Assembly: GCA_030847615.1 (NCBI GenBank)
Contig: JAUMIR010000002.1
Coordinates: forward strand, 198,631,809 to 198,695,808
Length of the DNA: 64,000 bases
Origin: Gambelia wislizenii
Lineage: Eukaryota > Chordata > Lepidosauria > Squamata > Crotaphytidae
Direction: 5' to 3'
The notes below the pieces were generated by a model. That model was not told the origin of the DNA, searched no databases, and was given only the letters and a program-made list of their open reading frames with translations. How positions within the stretch are numbered: position 1 is the first letter of the stretch; each line of letters starts with the position of its first letter. Shown here piece after piece: positions 11,199 through 20,710 of the stretch. The translations under genes were made by a program, and so were the position numbers.

Positions 11199-11918
11199 AC
11201 TTATGAAAAGGCAACAAGATATTGGGGAAATATTCATAAAATAATTACAAAACTACTAGAAACAAACTATCTCTTAGCCCCGGAGATCTATCTTTTAAAT
11301 ATGTTTGAAAAGATAGAGACTCGAATCCAAAGTAAATATTGGAGACTGTTAATGTATATGATGTCAGCAGCAAGAATAATATTTGCAAAGTATTGGAAAA
11401 AACAAGAAATACCTTCAATTGAGGAATGGTTATTGAAACTTTTCGATTTGTATGAGATGGAAAGACTGACGGTGTTAATAGATGAAAATAAAAGTTTAAA
11501 AGAACTGGAGATTTGGGAAATATTGAATCCATTATGGGAGGATGTGGGGAAAAGAAGCAGGGAAAAAAACAGATTACATCTAGTTGAACTCTCCATATAG
11601 ATTATAAATATTATTAAAAAGCAATTAGATGGAAAGAAAGAGATAAAGGATGAAAATAAGAAGGCAGAGAAATGAGATAAACGGACATAAGAAAAAGGGG
11701 GAAGGAGAGCATGAAATAAGCAAGATGGATTCTGAAGAGAAGGGAGTAACGAGGTATGAGTGAAAATAAGAGAGGAAAAACAAAGAAGAGGAAGTATGAA
11801 ATTTAGATACAGTGTGTATTTGTATAAAATGTATGATTGTTGATTGTTGATGTTTGAGTATTTGTTTTAATGTATCTTTGTTGAAAAGATTGAATAAAAA
11901 TTATTTTTTTTAAAAAAA
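11199..11918 (+). mobile_element. 5'-truncated L1 fragment 2 with 16-bp target duplication
   Basis: From about 11201 the + frame encodes roughly 130 residues of L1 ORF2 C-terminus. MMSAARIIFAKYW aligns with MITTARIVLARYW of the intact copy, and SIEEWLLKLFDLYEMERLT follows. The frame stops at 11598-11600. A 3' UTR, AATAAA and poly-A follow. The 16-mer agaactatttcagtgg flanks both ends (11183-11198 and 11919-11934) with no mismatch, so the insertion is fairly recent and distinct from fragment 1. Confidence 0.9.
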
Positions 11919-11934
11919 AGAACTATTTCAGTGG

Positions 11935-12985
11935 GTTGTGAGTATATATGTGTTGGTCATGTGTATAAACTGGAATATAATTTATCCTATTTTGGCTGCC
12001 TGTAAGTCTGTACAAGCATGAATGCAGTTTCCTCTCACTTTTTTAAAAAAATCAGTTATGTTGAACAAGACAAAAAGGAACCTTTAACTTTCTTCAGTTT
12101 CTAGTCTATTTTCATTGAGTAAGGACTTGAAGTGGAACTGTAATGAGTTACAAGAGGGGAACTAAGGTCCTGGAAAATTACGTAGCTGTTCCATCTTTTT
12201 TTTTTTTTTTCATTATTTCAGACATACCAATTTTATCCCAGGACGCAGAAAGGAAGCCAGGACATCAAAATTCACTTTACTGAGCTTACTCTTGTAGATG
12301 GAATTTTTAAACCTATATAGCTGATGCCAAAATTTCCAAATAAGCATTCCAGTAGGGTGACACAAGCAACACATTGGTGCTGACTTCTTCCACTTGCCAG
12401 GCACAGAGCCCTCTTATGGGTATATTGGGTATGAATTCCATACCCAGGACAAAACCATCCCTTGTATAGGATGAGAAATAGATAACACAAGTTCTCTTGT
12501 ATCACCAAGGCAATCCAGTGTATGGCACAAAGGAATATTTTCTCATCTAACCTTTGGGATGACAAATAAAAGCCTCAGTACCAATATAGTCATGTAACAA
12601 TTAAGTGTGGCCATGATAGATGGAGGATTCTGGGAGCTGTAGTCCAAAAGTAACTTCTCCAAAGTGTGCACAGCCTAGGTCAACAATTGGGGATGTTCAC
12701 TGCACTCTTATCTGCATTGCAGTACACAGAGAAATGCATAAATGTATGCATACAGCAGAGAGAGAGAGAGAGAACTATATAGTGCATGTGGGAACTGCCT
12801 TTAGCACCTCAGCTAAATGTGCACTGCAGTGCAGCATTTGCATGCAATCCCCAAGCACAATTTCAAATCCAAATTTAGCAAAGGGATCTCTATTCCTGGA
12901 CTACAGTAAATAGAAACAATGGAGTACCTTAACATGAACTGATCTCCCCCCCCCTGCTTTTTTTTAAAATTTCAGCTGCCATTCT
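11935..12985. other. No gene recognised
   Basis: Unique-looking sequence with a T-run near 12197-12210 and a short (GA)n near 12760. No exon or named repeat was supported. Confidence 0.4.
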
Positions 12986-12989
12986 ATAG

Positions 12990-13190
12990 CTACTTATCTG
13001 GACATATTGGAAAATATATCCCTTCAGATACCCTGCACCTGAGTTGTTTAGGGCTTTATAGGTCAAAACTAGCTCTTTGATTTGTGTCTGGAAGCAGACT
13101 GGCCATAGCGGATGATAGGATTTGTAGTCCAACACATCAGGGGAAAGAGCAAGTTGGGGAAGATGTTTGAATGCAGCAGGGAAATTATTA
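12990..13190 (-). mobile_element. L2/CR1-like LINE fragment
   Basis: On the - strand the frame reads IKELVLTYKALNNSGAGYL, resembling the LxxKALxxxxPxYL region near the end of L2-type ORF2. 'gggctttataggtcaaaac' on + is a common companion phrase in amniote repeats. Short and decayed. Confidence 0.4.
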
Positions 13191-13273
13191 AAGGTATGAA
13201 CACCACATTTAAACCAGCTCGCTTTCACTCTCTCTCTGAATTAAACTTTTAGCATAAAGTGTTTTCCTTAGTA

Positions 13274-13545
13274 CAGTCGTCCCTCCACATTTGTGAGTTT
13301 GATTATTCTTTGATTATTGTGTTTGCTGCTGCCTCCACTGCTGCCCTATGCGCAACAGAAAAATTATTTTCTCTCTAGGCATTTCTAGGTCCTCCAGCAT
13401 GATTCTATGGTCAACTTCCACCAGACATTAACCACAGACTCATGCTGGACAACCTAGAAATGTCTAGAGAGAACACTTCACTAGGCATTTCTAGGTCCTC
13501 CAGTGCAATTCTATGGTCAACTTCCAGTGAAAGATAATTTTCCAG
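13274..13545. repeat. Tigger/pogo-like terminal sequence and associated repeat
   Basis: CAGTCGTCCCTCCACATTTG at 13274 matches the termini of the elements at 24396 and 40394. About 100 bases on, 'aggcatttctaggtcctcc' occurs twice (13377 and 13483), with an inverted partial copy between ('acctagaaatgtc'). No right terminus was found. Confidence 0.45.
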
Positions 13546-13559
13546 GAGTCATGTACCAA

Positions 13560-13920
13560 CAATGCATCATTTTATTCAAAAATTCTTTAAGATCATAACA
13601 AAGTGAATTTTAACTCCATTGTCCACATATATTCCCACTGTTCCATCTGTATATTATAACCAAAGTTTTTGGCCCATTTAACCACACAGTCTTTATAACC
13701 TGTTCCTCTTCCATATCAAATTTCAACAGAAGTTTGTACATATTGGCCATAAGATATTCATCATCCATACACAATTGCTTTTCAAACTCCAATTTCTCTT
13801 TCTCAAAACCACATTCCTTTTTGTCTATTTTAAACCTCTCAAGTAATTGTAACTATGAAAACATTGTGGCATAAATCCCACTGCCACTTGTCTTTAAATT
13901 TATATTCACCCTGAGATTTC
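13560..13920 (-). mobile_element. Antisense L1 ORF2 fragment 3
   Basis: A 60-codon - strand ORF (13610-13792) reads MANMYKLLLKFDMEEEQVIK then a WLNGPK stretch. This aligns with KVYKILLDLELEPETIKDYM and KWAQN of the intact L1 ORF2. Flanking codons continue the similarity with stops. It is internal to ORF2, truncated on both sides. Confidence 0.6.
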
Positions 13921-13992
13921 ACCAATAAACAGCAGATTCATATACTGTAGTGAGACAGTCTGATTGAAAAACAATGATCCTGCTAGATGTTT

Positions 13993-14212
13993 TGTTGTTG
14001 TTATGTGCCTTCAAGTTGACTCCAACTTATGGCAAACCTATGAAGGGGTTTTCTTGGCAAATTTATTCAGAGGTGGTTTGCCAAGGCCTTCTGCATAGGC
14101 TGGCAACTTGCCTAAGGTGACCCAGTGGGTTTCCATGGCCAAGCAAGGATTCAAACCCTGGACTCCCAGAGTCCTAGTGAAATACTCAAACCATTACACC
14201 ACACTGACTCTC
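13993..14212 (-). mobile_element. tRNA-derived SINE (Sauria-SINE type)
   Basis: The reverse complement shows the full order: tRNA-like head with A box near 14190 and B box near 14150 (ggattcaaaccc on +), central 'cccagtgggtttcc' region, and the 'ccttcaagttgactccaactta' tail with (GTT)n at 13993. Near full length. Confidence 0.85.
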
Positions 14213-14225
14213 TCTACTATTATTA

Positions 14226-14312
14226 GGACCTGTCTACACTGCATAGCAGTTTAACACCACTTTATCCACCATAGTTCTATCCTATGGAATTCTGATATTT
14301 GTAGTCTGGTGA
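14226..14312. repeat. Palindromic MITE Pal-A, left half of a split copy
   Basis: It begins 'ggacctgtctacactgcat' and continues 'agcagtttaacaccacttta', like the intact copy at 41052-41276. It breaks off after 'gtagtctggtga'; the other half resumes at 20575. The break is filled by a LINE, which itself holds the copia element. Confidence 0.75.
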
Positions 14313-14313
14313 A

Positions 14314-14386
14314 CCATGCTTGCCTAAGACACCTTTCCAGGCTTCAGAGTTCTTTCCTACTCTGGCACTGAAGTCACCAAGGGTAA
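14314..14386 (-). mobile_element. Inverted 5' piece of a LINE-V insertion
   Basis: This matches the reverse complement of the endonuclease region at 58290-58361, encoding GDFNARVGKNSEAW with changes. It is joined head-on to the sense 3' part starting near 14388. The arrangement is the 5' inversion expected from twin priming. Confidence 0.75.
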
Positions 14387-14387
14387 G

Positions 14388-14759
14388 GCCTGAAACATGG
14401 GTCACCTATCGCCACCACCTACGACTCCTCGAATGCTTTCATCAGCGCTGTATACGCACAATCCTAAATATACACTGGACTGACTATGTGATGAATGTTG
14501 CTGTCCTTGTGCAAGCAGGGATCACCAGCATTGAGGCCATGATATTGAGAACACGGCTGCGCTGGGTGGGGCACGTTTCTAGGATGGAGGACCATCGCCC
14601 CCCCCCCAAATACTACTCTACAGTGGACTCGCCACGGGTCAGCGTAAGAGGGGCGTTCCAAAAAAGCGATACAAGGATTCCCTGAAACAACATCTCAGGC
14701 TCAGCCAAATTGATCACCAACAATGGTCCGCCCTGGCTTCACATCAGGAGGCATGGAGA
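14388..14759 (+). mobile_element. LINE-V 3' fragment, left of the copia insertion
   Basis: The sense strand encodes ETWVTYRHHLRLLE, HQRCIRTILNIHWTDYV and LRTRLRWVGHVSRMEDH, matching the RT C-terminal part of LINE-V. A run of C near 14599 and other indels break the frame. It is cut at 14759 by the copia element; the rest follows at 20329-20574. Confidence 0.85.
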
Positions 14760-15436
14760 TGTCAGGGATGATGGGAGTTGTAGCTCTTCACCTCTGGCTC
14801 AAACTCACCACCTTGTTATGCAGCAGAGCCAACCAGCTTAGATCAGTAGTTAATGCTTTTCTCCAAAGCAGCAGAGTTTCAGAGAATAGGCTGAAGATCC
14901 TGACAAACTCTCCAAGCCTTCTCACTCTTCTCCAGGTGTCTCCAAAATGTATCCAGGAATCACCCAAGCAACTCAGTAGTTTTATATAAAACCTACTTTA
15001 TTCTTCTATATAAATATACTATATGGTAAACAAATCACAATCTCTACACACTACTCCACAATATCTCAAAACTACTGCACCTCTACTCAACACCACAATA
15101 CATTGGCAAACATTGCAATTTTATAGCCATTGTTTATCACCACCCACTAGCTAGTTTCCACCCAGTGGGTGTGTACTTCCATTCTGATTGGTCCACATAG
15201 TTCCACCCATGCTTAAGACCAACCCATGTATTTCAACATTTCACCTTGTACACTTAATGATTCTCAGGTGTTTCCAATCTGCATTCAGTACCTCTGTCCT
15301 TGGCTCTCAGGCCTTCTAGATTACATTAGCAGTTTCACCTGTGTAGCTTCATAGTTGCTCTTGCTTAGTCATTGTGACTTTCACATACATGTTTTATTTC
15401 TTTCACTGTATGTCCCATGTTGCATTTTCCTTAACA
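14760..15436 (-). repeat. Copia 3' LTR (relative to the element)
   Basis: 677 bp, identical by inspection to 19652-20328. On the - strand it starts TGTTAAGG and ends CCTGACA. It holds a candidate TATA box (15119-15126) and AATAAA (14997-15002). Confidence 0.95.
14997..15002 (-). terminator. Copia polyadenylation signal AATAAA
   Basis: TTTATT on +, AATAAA on -, in the 3' LTR about 120 bases downstream of the candidate TATA box. The same hexamer lies at 19889-19894 in the 5' LTR. Confidence 0.55.
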
Positions 15437-15446
15437 ATCCCCTCCG
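15437..15446 (-). other. Copia polypurine tract
   Basis: On the - strand CGGAGGGGAT lies directly upstream of the 3' LTR. Its position and purine content fit the plus-strand primer. It is only about 20 bases after the gag-pol stop. Confidence 0.75.
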
Positions 15447-15467
15447 AAATAAAATATTGTATGTGTC

Positions 15468-18400
15468 TTACAATGTCATTCCAACCATTTCTGTCAGCCT
15501 TTCATGTTTTTCTGCTGTCAATGCTTTTGTGAACAAATCTGCTATGTTGTGTTGTGTTTCTATATATCTCAGTTCTATTTCACCCTTCTGAACCATGTCT
15601 CGCACATTTTGATATCTTACACCAACATATTTTGTTCTGTTCTTCAAACTTTCCGTTTCAGCCATCGCTATGCATGACTGTGAATCTTCCAGAATTTCCA
15701 CTGGTATCTTGTAACTTTCATTTAAATCATTTAGCAATTGCTTAATCCACTGTACCTCATTTACTATCTCATTCAAAGCAGCGAATTCTGCTTCCGTTGT
15801 GCTTATCGCTACATTAGTTTGTTTTCTACTTCTCCAAACTATTGGACTTTCACTATATTGAATTATCATTCCTGTAACTGACTTCTTGTCTCCTAATTCT
15901 GATGCAAATGAACTGTCTACATAACAATCTAGATCTGAACTACTGTTTCTTATAATCAACTTCCTATCTAAGGTTCCTTTCAAATATCTCAATAAATGTT
16001 TTACCGCTGTCCAGTCTTCAATTTTTGGATCATTAACCCTTCTAGACAATACATTTACAGCATAAGAAATGTCTGGTCTGGTGTGGCAAGATATGAATTG
16101 TAAGGATCCTATTATACTTCTGAAGAGACTCTTGTCCTCAAACGCTCTAGTTGTTTCCTCAGACACAAAACCAGTTGTCATTGGAGCTCTTACTATTTTT
16201 GCATTCTGTAATCCACACTTTTCAATCAGTCTTTCAATTTTATTTCTCTGACTTAATAAACAATGTCCTTCTTCTGTCCATTCAACGCAAATACCTAAAT
16301 AAGACTTCAATACACCTAAGTCCTTCAAAACAAACTTCTTAGACAATTCTCTTTTTACTGACTCAATTTCCTGGTTTGACTTTGCTGCTACGCACAAATC
16401 ATCTACATAAATCACTAATACTATGTCTCCTTTTGTATAAACACAAGCATCTGCAATGCTCCTCTTGTAACCTAGCTTAACTAGCTCATCATTGATGCAC
16501 AGATTCCACACTCTGGCACTTTGTTTTAAACCATACAATGCTTTCTTTAATTTATATACTCTCTGACTACCATTTTCTTCGAAACCTTGTGGCTGCTCCA
16601 TAAATATTTCTTCATTCAGAACCGCATTCAAGTAAGCTGTCTCAAAATCAAAATGTTCTACAACTAAATTCCTTTTTACTGCTACAGCTAGAACCATTCT
16701 CAGACTTTCTGGCTTTGCAGTTGGAGAATATGTCTTATCATAGTTCTCATGCTGCTGTTGTGCAAAACCCTTAGCCACTAACCTAGCTTTATATTTGATA
16801 CTTCCATCTGGCATTTCTTTCCTTTTGTATACCCATTTACAACCAATTACTTTCTTGTCTTTGGGTCTGTCAACAATTTCAAAAACACCTTTATTTACCA
16901 GGCAACCAAACTCATTATCCATTGCATCAAACCATCTTTCCTGTTCTTCACTAGAATAGCTTTCCAATTCTTCAAAACTTTCAGGCTCTTCTACTGCTAA
17001 ACAAGCTCTTGCCTTTGTCACAACAAACCTATCTGGAGGCTTTCTAACTCTATGACTACGCCTGGGAATAAAATCTGCTGTTCTGTCTCTTTCATCCTCA
17101 CTTTCTCTACTGGGAGTTGTAGTTCTATGACTAAATCTCTTGTCTTCAGTCATTCGAGTAGTAGTAGGCCTAGATGCTATCTCATCATCAGAAGAACTAC
17201 CACTGCTGCTAGGTGATGCTTCCTGCTTAACTGAAACCCCTCCGTTTCCTGAGGTTGGTTCAGTTTGTGCTTCTGGCTCATTTGAACTCCCTAATCTCAA
17301 AAACACTTCTTTATTGGCATGCAGTTTGTCCCAACCAGCATGTCTCTCAAAATTTGCAGACCTAGAATACTGCACTTGTTTTCCATCCAAATGAAACTTG
17401 TAGCTATTTCCAGAATACCCCAAAAACCTAAGCCTTTTGCTTTTGGGTTCTCCTTTCCTCCTGAAACAAGCAGGTGTGTAAACATGAGCAAATTGTCCAA
17501 AAACCCTTAAGTACTTGTAATTTGGCATTCTCCCATACAATACCCTGTAGGGAATGTCTTCAATTTCTGAATGATACAATCTGTTACTGATATGTATTGC
17601 AGTCAAAGTTGCTTCTGCCCAAAAACTATCTTTCACCCCTGCATCTGCCATCATACAAGCAGTAATTCTTTTTATATCTTGTATTTTCTTTTCTGCTAAC
17701 CCATCCTCACTAGGACAAGCAGGGTTTGTAGTTTCATGCCTTATTCCCACCTTTTGAAACCAGTTAAACAATTGATTATTTAAAAATTCTCCTCCTCTAT
17801 CAGTAATGATGGTGCCTACTCTGCTATCAAATTGTCTTTCCACCATTCTTACCCATGCTTTTAAACTTTGCCCAGCGTCAGATTTGTTTTTCATTATTCT
17901 CACAAATGCAAATCTTGTATACCTATCAACAATTACTAGGAAATACTTGCTTCCCCCTAAGGACAAGCAATTAGCTTGGGCGACATCTGCATGTACATAC
18001 TGAAATGGTCTTTGAGCAATTCTTTTTGTTTTCTTAGCTACTGGAAAAGCTCTGACCTTTACCTGTTGACATACCGTACAATCTAAGTGGTTTTTGCATT
18101 CAGCAACTTTTAAATCTGGACACATACTGATTAAATTCTTTAAACATTTGAAGCTCGCATGGCCGAATTTTCTGTGAAGCTCGTGTATGCAGTCTTTGTG
18201 GATTGGAATATTTTCTATGTTATTAGCTTCTTCAACCCTGTAGCTATCAATATTGTCCTCCAAATAATAAAGTTTGTCCTTTTTCAAACCTATGCCACGC
18301 AATTCCCCATTCAGTTTTATCTTACACATGTTCTTTTCAAATATGACTGTGTAGTCTCTTTCTGTTAATCTGCTTACTGATAACAAATTATTTTCTAACT

Positions 18401-19433
18401 CCTTTACATGTAAGACATCATTAAAATTCTCTTTTAGCCCTGGAATGTACACAGTACCCATTTGATTTACAGTACTTAGCTCTTTCCCATCAGCCAAAAC
18501 TACAGCATTTACATTAGCTGATTTTCTATTACTTATTAAATTTATGTCATTACACATCAAAGATGTGGCTCCTGAATCAACTAGCCATTTAGAATTTGCA
18601 TTTTGTTTTTCCTTAATCATGGTTGCAACCCCCTTTTTATTACCACTGTCCCTCAAAAATGGAGGTCTGGACTGTTTTTGATACTGCCGCGGCTGCCATC
18701 TGTTCTCTGCTTGCTTGCGTCTCTCAGCTGCAAAATGTTTACAATGTCTCTGCAGATGACCAATCTTCTTACAATAAAAGCACCTCCGTTGCTCCCTTGT
18801 AGAGGCTGCCTCCTCCTGCATTCGCCAGACAGGAGTTGTTTGTTGTTTTGGCACAGTCTTTAAGCTTGCTGAGTCACCCTGCTCAGACATTCTTCTCTGG
18901 TTCTCTTCCAGTATTCTGGCCACAATTAAGTCTCTATTAAGCTCAGCTTCTGGCAAGTTCTGCAAGCTGTTCGTTATGTTGTCCCATGAAGAGTCTAGCG
19001 ATTCTATTAAAATGTAGCATTGCTGCTCTTTGCTAATTTGCACTCCCCTCAGTTCAGCTTGCACAAACAAGTCTTGCATTATTTTTAAATGTTCTATCAC
19101 ACACTGCCCTTTAGCCATCTTTTGCCTGTATATTCTTTTAGACCATAGCATTTTTGCAAAAGCAGTTGAAGGAGTGTGTAATCTCTGCAAGGTATCCCAC
19201 ACATCCTTGGCAGACGTTTTATCTCTGACGTCATTAATTAAGTCTTCTTCAAGCATGAGATAAAGACAGGCTTTTGCTTTACTATCTCTCTCTTTAGTGG
19301 CTTCATTAGCATCGGCTGCCAGCCCTGTTTCAACTGTTGACCACAGACCTTCCTTTACTAGTAGAGATTGGGCATAAATCTTCCAGGTAGAGTAGTTGTT
19401 TCTATTCAATTTACTAAACTTTAGAAATTCCAT
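15468..19433 (-). CDS. Ty1/copia Gag-Pol polyprotein
   Basis: A single open frame of 1321 codons. Order by residue: Gag (about 1-210, UBN2/Gag-like); zinc knuckle CX2CX4HX4C at 218-231; aspartic protease WLVDSGATS with catalytic Asp 286; integrase with HHCC finger (H420, H425, C452, C455) and DD35E triad D483, D545 (ITDRGGEF), E581; GAG-integrase C-terminal region near 665-690; acidic/serine-rich linker 715-790; reverse transcriptase with KARLVAKGFAQ (881), HFDFETAYLNA (927) and YVDD (1008-1011); RNase H with VDSSFAS, STTEAEF, EDSQS and HNIADLFTKAL. PR-IN-RT-RH is the copia order. The RNase H region KYVGVRYQN departs from the usual KHIDIRYH form. There is no frameshift between gag and pol, so the Gag/Pol ratio must be set by another route. 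Start: first ATG, 219 bases after the 5' LTR. It acts in cytoplasmic particles and then the nucleus. Confidence 0.97.
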   Translation of the reverse strand: MEFLKFSKLNRNNYSTWKIYAQSLLVKEGLWSTVETGLAADANEATKERDSKAKACLYLMLEEDLINDVRDKTSAKDVWDTLQRLHTPSTAFAKMLWSKRIYRQKMAKGQCVIEHLKIMQDLFVQAELRGVQISKEQQCYILIESLDSSWDNITNSLQNLPEAELNRDLIVARILEENQRRMSEQGDSASLKTVPKQQTTPVWRMQEEAASTREQRRCFYCKKIGHLQRHCKHFAAERRKQAENRWQPRQYQKQSRPPFLRDSGNKKGVATMIKEKQNANSKWLVDSGATSLMCNDINLISNRKSANVNAVVLADGKELSTVNQMGTVYIPGLKENFNDVLHVKELENNLLSVSRLTERDYTVIFEKNMCKIKLNGELRGIGLKKDKLYYLEDNIDSYRVEEANNIENIPIHKDCIHELHRKFGHASFKCLKNLISMCPDLKVAECKNHLDCTVCQQVKVRAFPVAKKTKRIAQRPFQYVHADVAQANCLSLGGSKYFLVIVDRYTRFAFVRIMKNKSDAGQSLKAWVRMVERQFDSRVGTIITDRGGEFLNNQLFNWFQKVGIRHETTNPACPSEDGLAEKKIQDIKRITACMMADAGVKDSFWAEATLTAIHISNRLYHSEIEDIPYRVLYGRMPNYKYLRVFGQFAHVYTPACFRRKGEPKSKRLRFLGYSGNSYKFHLDGKQVQYSRSANFERHAGWDKLHANKEVFLRLGSSNEPEAQTEPTSGNGGVSVKQEASPSSSGSSSDDEIASRPTTTRMTEDKRFSHRTTTPSRESEDERDRTADFIPRRSHRVRKPPDRFVVTKARACLAVEEPESFEELESYSSEEQERWFDAMDNEFGCLVNKGVFEIVDRPKDKKVIGCKWVYKRKEMPDGSIKYKARLVAKGFAQQQHENYDKTYSPTAKPESLRMVLAVAVKRNLVVEHFDFETAYLNAVLNEEIFMEQPQGFEENGSQRVYKLKKALYGLKQSARVWNLCINDELVKLGYKRSIADACVYTKGDIVLVIYVDDLCVAAKSNQEIESVKRELSKKFVLKDLGVLKSYLGICVEWTEEGHCLLSQRNKIERLIEKCGLQNAKIVRAPMTTGFVSEETTRAFEDKSLFRSIIGSLQFISCHTRPDISYAVNVLSRRVNDPKIEDWTAVKHLLRYLKGTLDRKLIIRNSSSDLDCYVDSSFASELGDKKSVTGMIIQYSESPIVWRSRKQTNVAISTTEAEFAALNEIVNEVQWIKQLLNDLNESYKIPVEILEDSQSCIAMAETESLKNRTKYVGVRYQNVRDMVQKGEIELRYIETQHNIADLFTKALTAEKHERLTEMVGMTL

Positions 19434-19635
19434 CTTGATTTGTGCAGTGACTCAATTTGACACAGTCCTTCTGAGTATGCACAGCCAACCCGTCTGGGCT
19501 TAAGCAAAACACAAAATGATTTACTCACGAGGCTTATCAGTGCAGCACAAACAGCTTGCTCTGATCTGTCGTCCACAAAGCTTTCTTCCACTCTCTGGAA
19601 ATTTCAGCTTCTGTGGATGCTGGGTGCTCTAGTAA

Positions 19636-19650
19636 CTGGGCCCATAACCC
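19636..19650 (-). other. Copia primer-binding site, initiator tRNA-Met internal type
   Basis: On the - strand GGGTTATGGGCCCAG lies one base inside the 5' LTR. It is complementary to the anticodon stem-loop of vertebrate initiator tRNA-Met (CTGGGCCCATAACCC, with CAT as anticodon), not to the tRNA 3' end. Drosophila copia primes from an internal fragment of the same tRNA. All 15 bases match. Confidence 0.9.
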
Positions 19651-19651
19651 T

Positions 19652-20328
19652 TGTCAGGGATGATGGGAGTTGTAGCTCTTCACCTCTGGCTCAAACTCAC
19701 CACCTTGTTATGCAGCAGAGCCAACCAGCTTAGATCAGTAGTTAATGCTTTTCTCCAAAGCAGCAGAGTTTCAGAGAATAGGCTGAAGATCCTGACAAAC
19801 TCTCCAAGCCTTCTCACTCTTCTCCAGGTGTCTCCAAAATGTATCCAGGAATCACCCAAGCAACTCAGTAGTTTTATATAAAACCTACTTTATTCTTCTA
19901 TATAAATATACTATATGGTAAACAAATCACAATCTCTACACACTACTCCACAATATCTCAAAACTACTGCACCTCTACTCAACACCACAATACATTGGCA
20001 AACATTGCAATTTTATAGCCATTGTTTATCACCACCCACTAGCTAGTTTCCACCCAGTGGGTGTGTACTTCCATTCTGATTGGTCCACATAGTTCCACCC
20101 ATGCTTAAGACCAACCCATGTATTTCAACATTTCACCTTGTACACTTAATGATTCTCAGGTGTTTCCAATCTGCATTCAGTACCTCTGTCCTTGGCTCTC
20201 AGGCCTTCTAGATTACATTAGCAGTTTCACCTGTGTAGCTTCATAGTTGCTCTTGCTTAGTCATTGTGACTTTCACATACATGTTTTATTTCTTTCACTG
20301 TATGTCCCATGTTGCATTTTCCTTAACA
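19652..20328 (-). repeat. Copia 5' LTR (relative to the element)
   Basis: 677 bp, same sequence as 14760-15436. It supplies the promoter for leftward transcription of gag-pol. Confidence 0.95.
20011..20018 (-). promoter_or_regulatory. Candidate TATA box of the copia 5' LTR
   Basis: CTATAAAA on the - strand, about 120 bases before AATAAA in the same LTR, a reasonable spacing for a copia R region. The AT-rich stretch near 19905 is an alternative. Confidence 0.45.
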
Positions 20329-20574
20329 GGAGATGCACTATCCACAATGCTGAGCCTTATTTGAGAACTCATGCCGAACAAGTCTTGAAGAGAAACGACA
20401 ACGCAGAAAGAATCACAACCCAGAAACATCACCCAAGGAGACCTTCTGCTGTGCTTTCTGCAACCAGACTTGTTTATCTCGGATTGGCCTTTTTAGTCAT
20501 CAGCGCGCTTGCATAAAGCGCGGAATGAGTCCTTCCTGAATCTTCATTTGCAAAGAAAAGCCAGAGAGAGAGAG
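20329..20574 (+). mobile_element. LINE-V 3' fragment, right of the copia insertion
   Basis: Starts with the GGAGA target duplication and continues the LINE cut at 14759. It encodes HHPRRPSAVLSATR in one frame and the finger region FCCAFCNQTCLSRIGLFSHQRAC-like in the other, then 'aagaaaagccagagagagagag'. The (AG)n tail ends at 20574. Confidence 0.85.
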
Positions 20575-20710
20575 TTTGGTGAAGCACCAGTTCCCTGGTA
20601 GAAAAGGCTAAATACCTCCCAAAACTGTAAGTACCAGGATTCAATAGGATAGAACTATAGTGGATAAAGTGGTGTCAAACTCTTGTATTTTTGCAGTATA
20701 CACAGACCCT
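20575..20710. repeat. Palindromic MITE Pal-A, right half of the split copy
   Basis: It resumes with 'tttggtgaagcaccag' and ends 'gtggataaagtggtgtcaaac...acagaccct', mirroring the left half at 14226-14312. 'tctggtga' (14305) and 'tttggtga' (20575) look like the LINE's 8-bp target duplication with one change. Confidence 0.75.

Larger units (their letters stand above)
14760..20328 (-). mobile_element. Complete Ty1/copia LTR retrotransposon
   Basis: The element is 5,569 bp on the - strand. It has two 677-bp LTRs (TGT...ACA ends) with no difference found by eye, a 5-bp target duplication GGAGA (14755-14759 and 20329-20333), a primer-binding site, a polypurine tract and one uninterrupted gag-pol frame of 1321 codons. 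The uninterrupted target appears elsewhere in the window at 60609-60630 in another LINE copy. The integrase-before-RT order defines Ty1/copia (Pseudoviridae-like), a group sparse in tetrapods. All parts expected for autonomous retrotransposition are visible. Activity is not shown. Confidence 0.97.
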
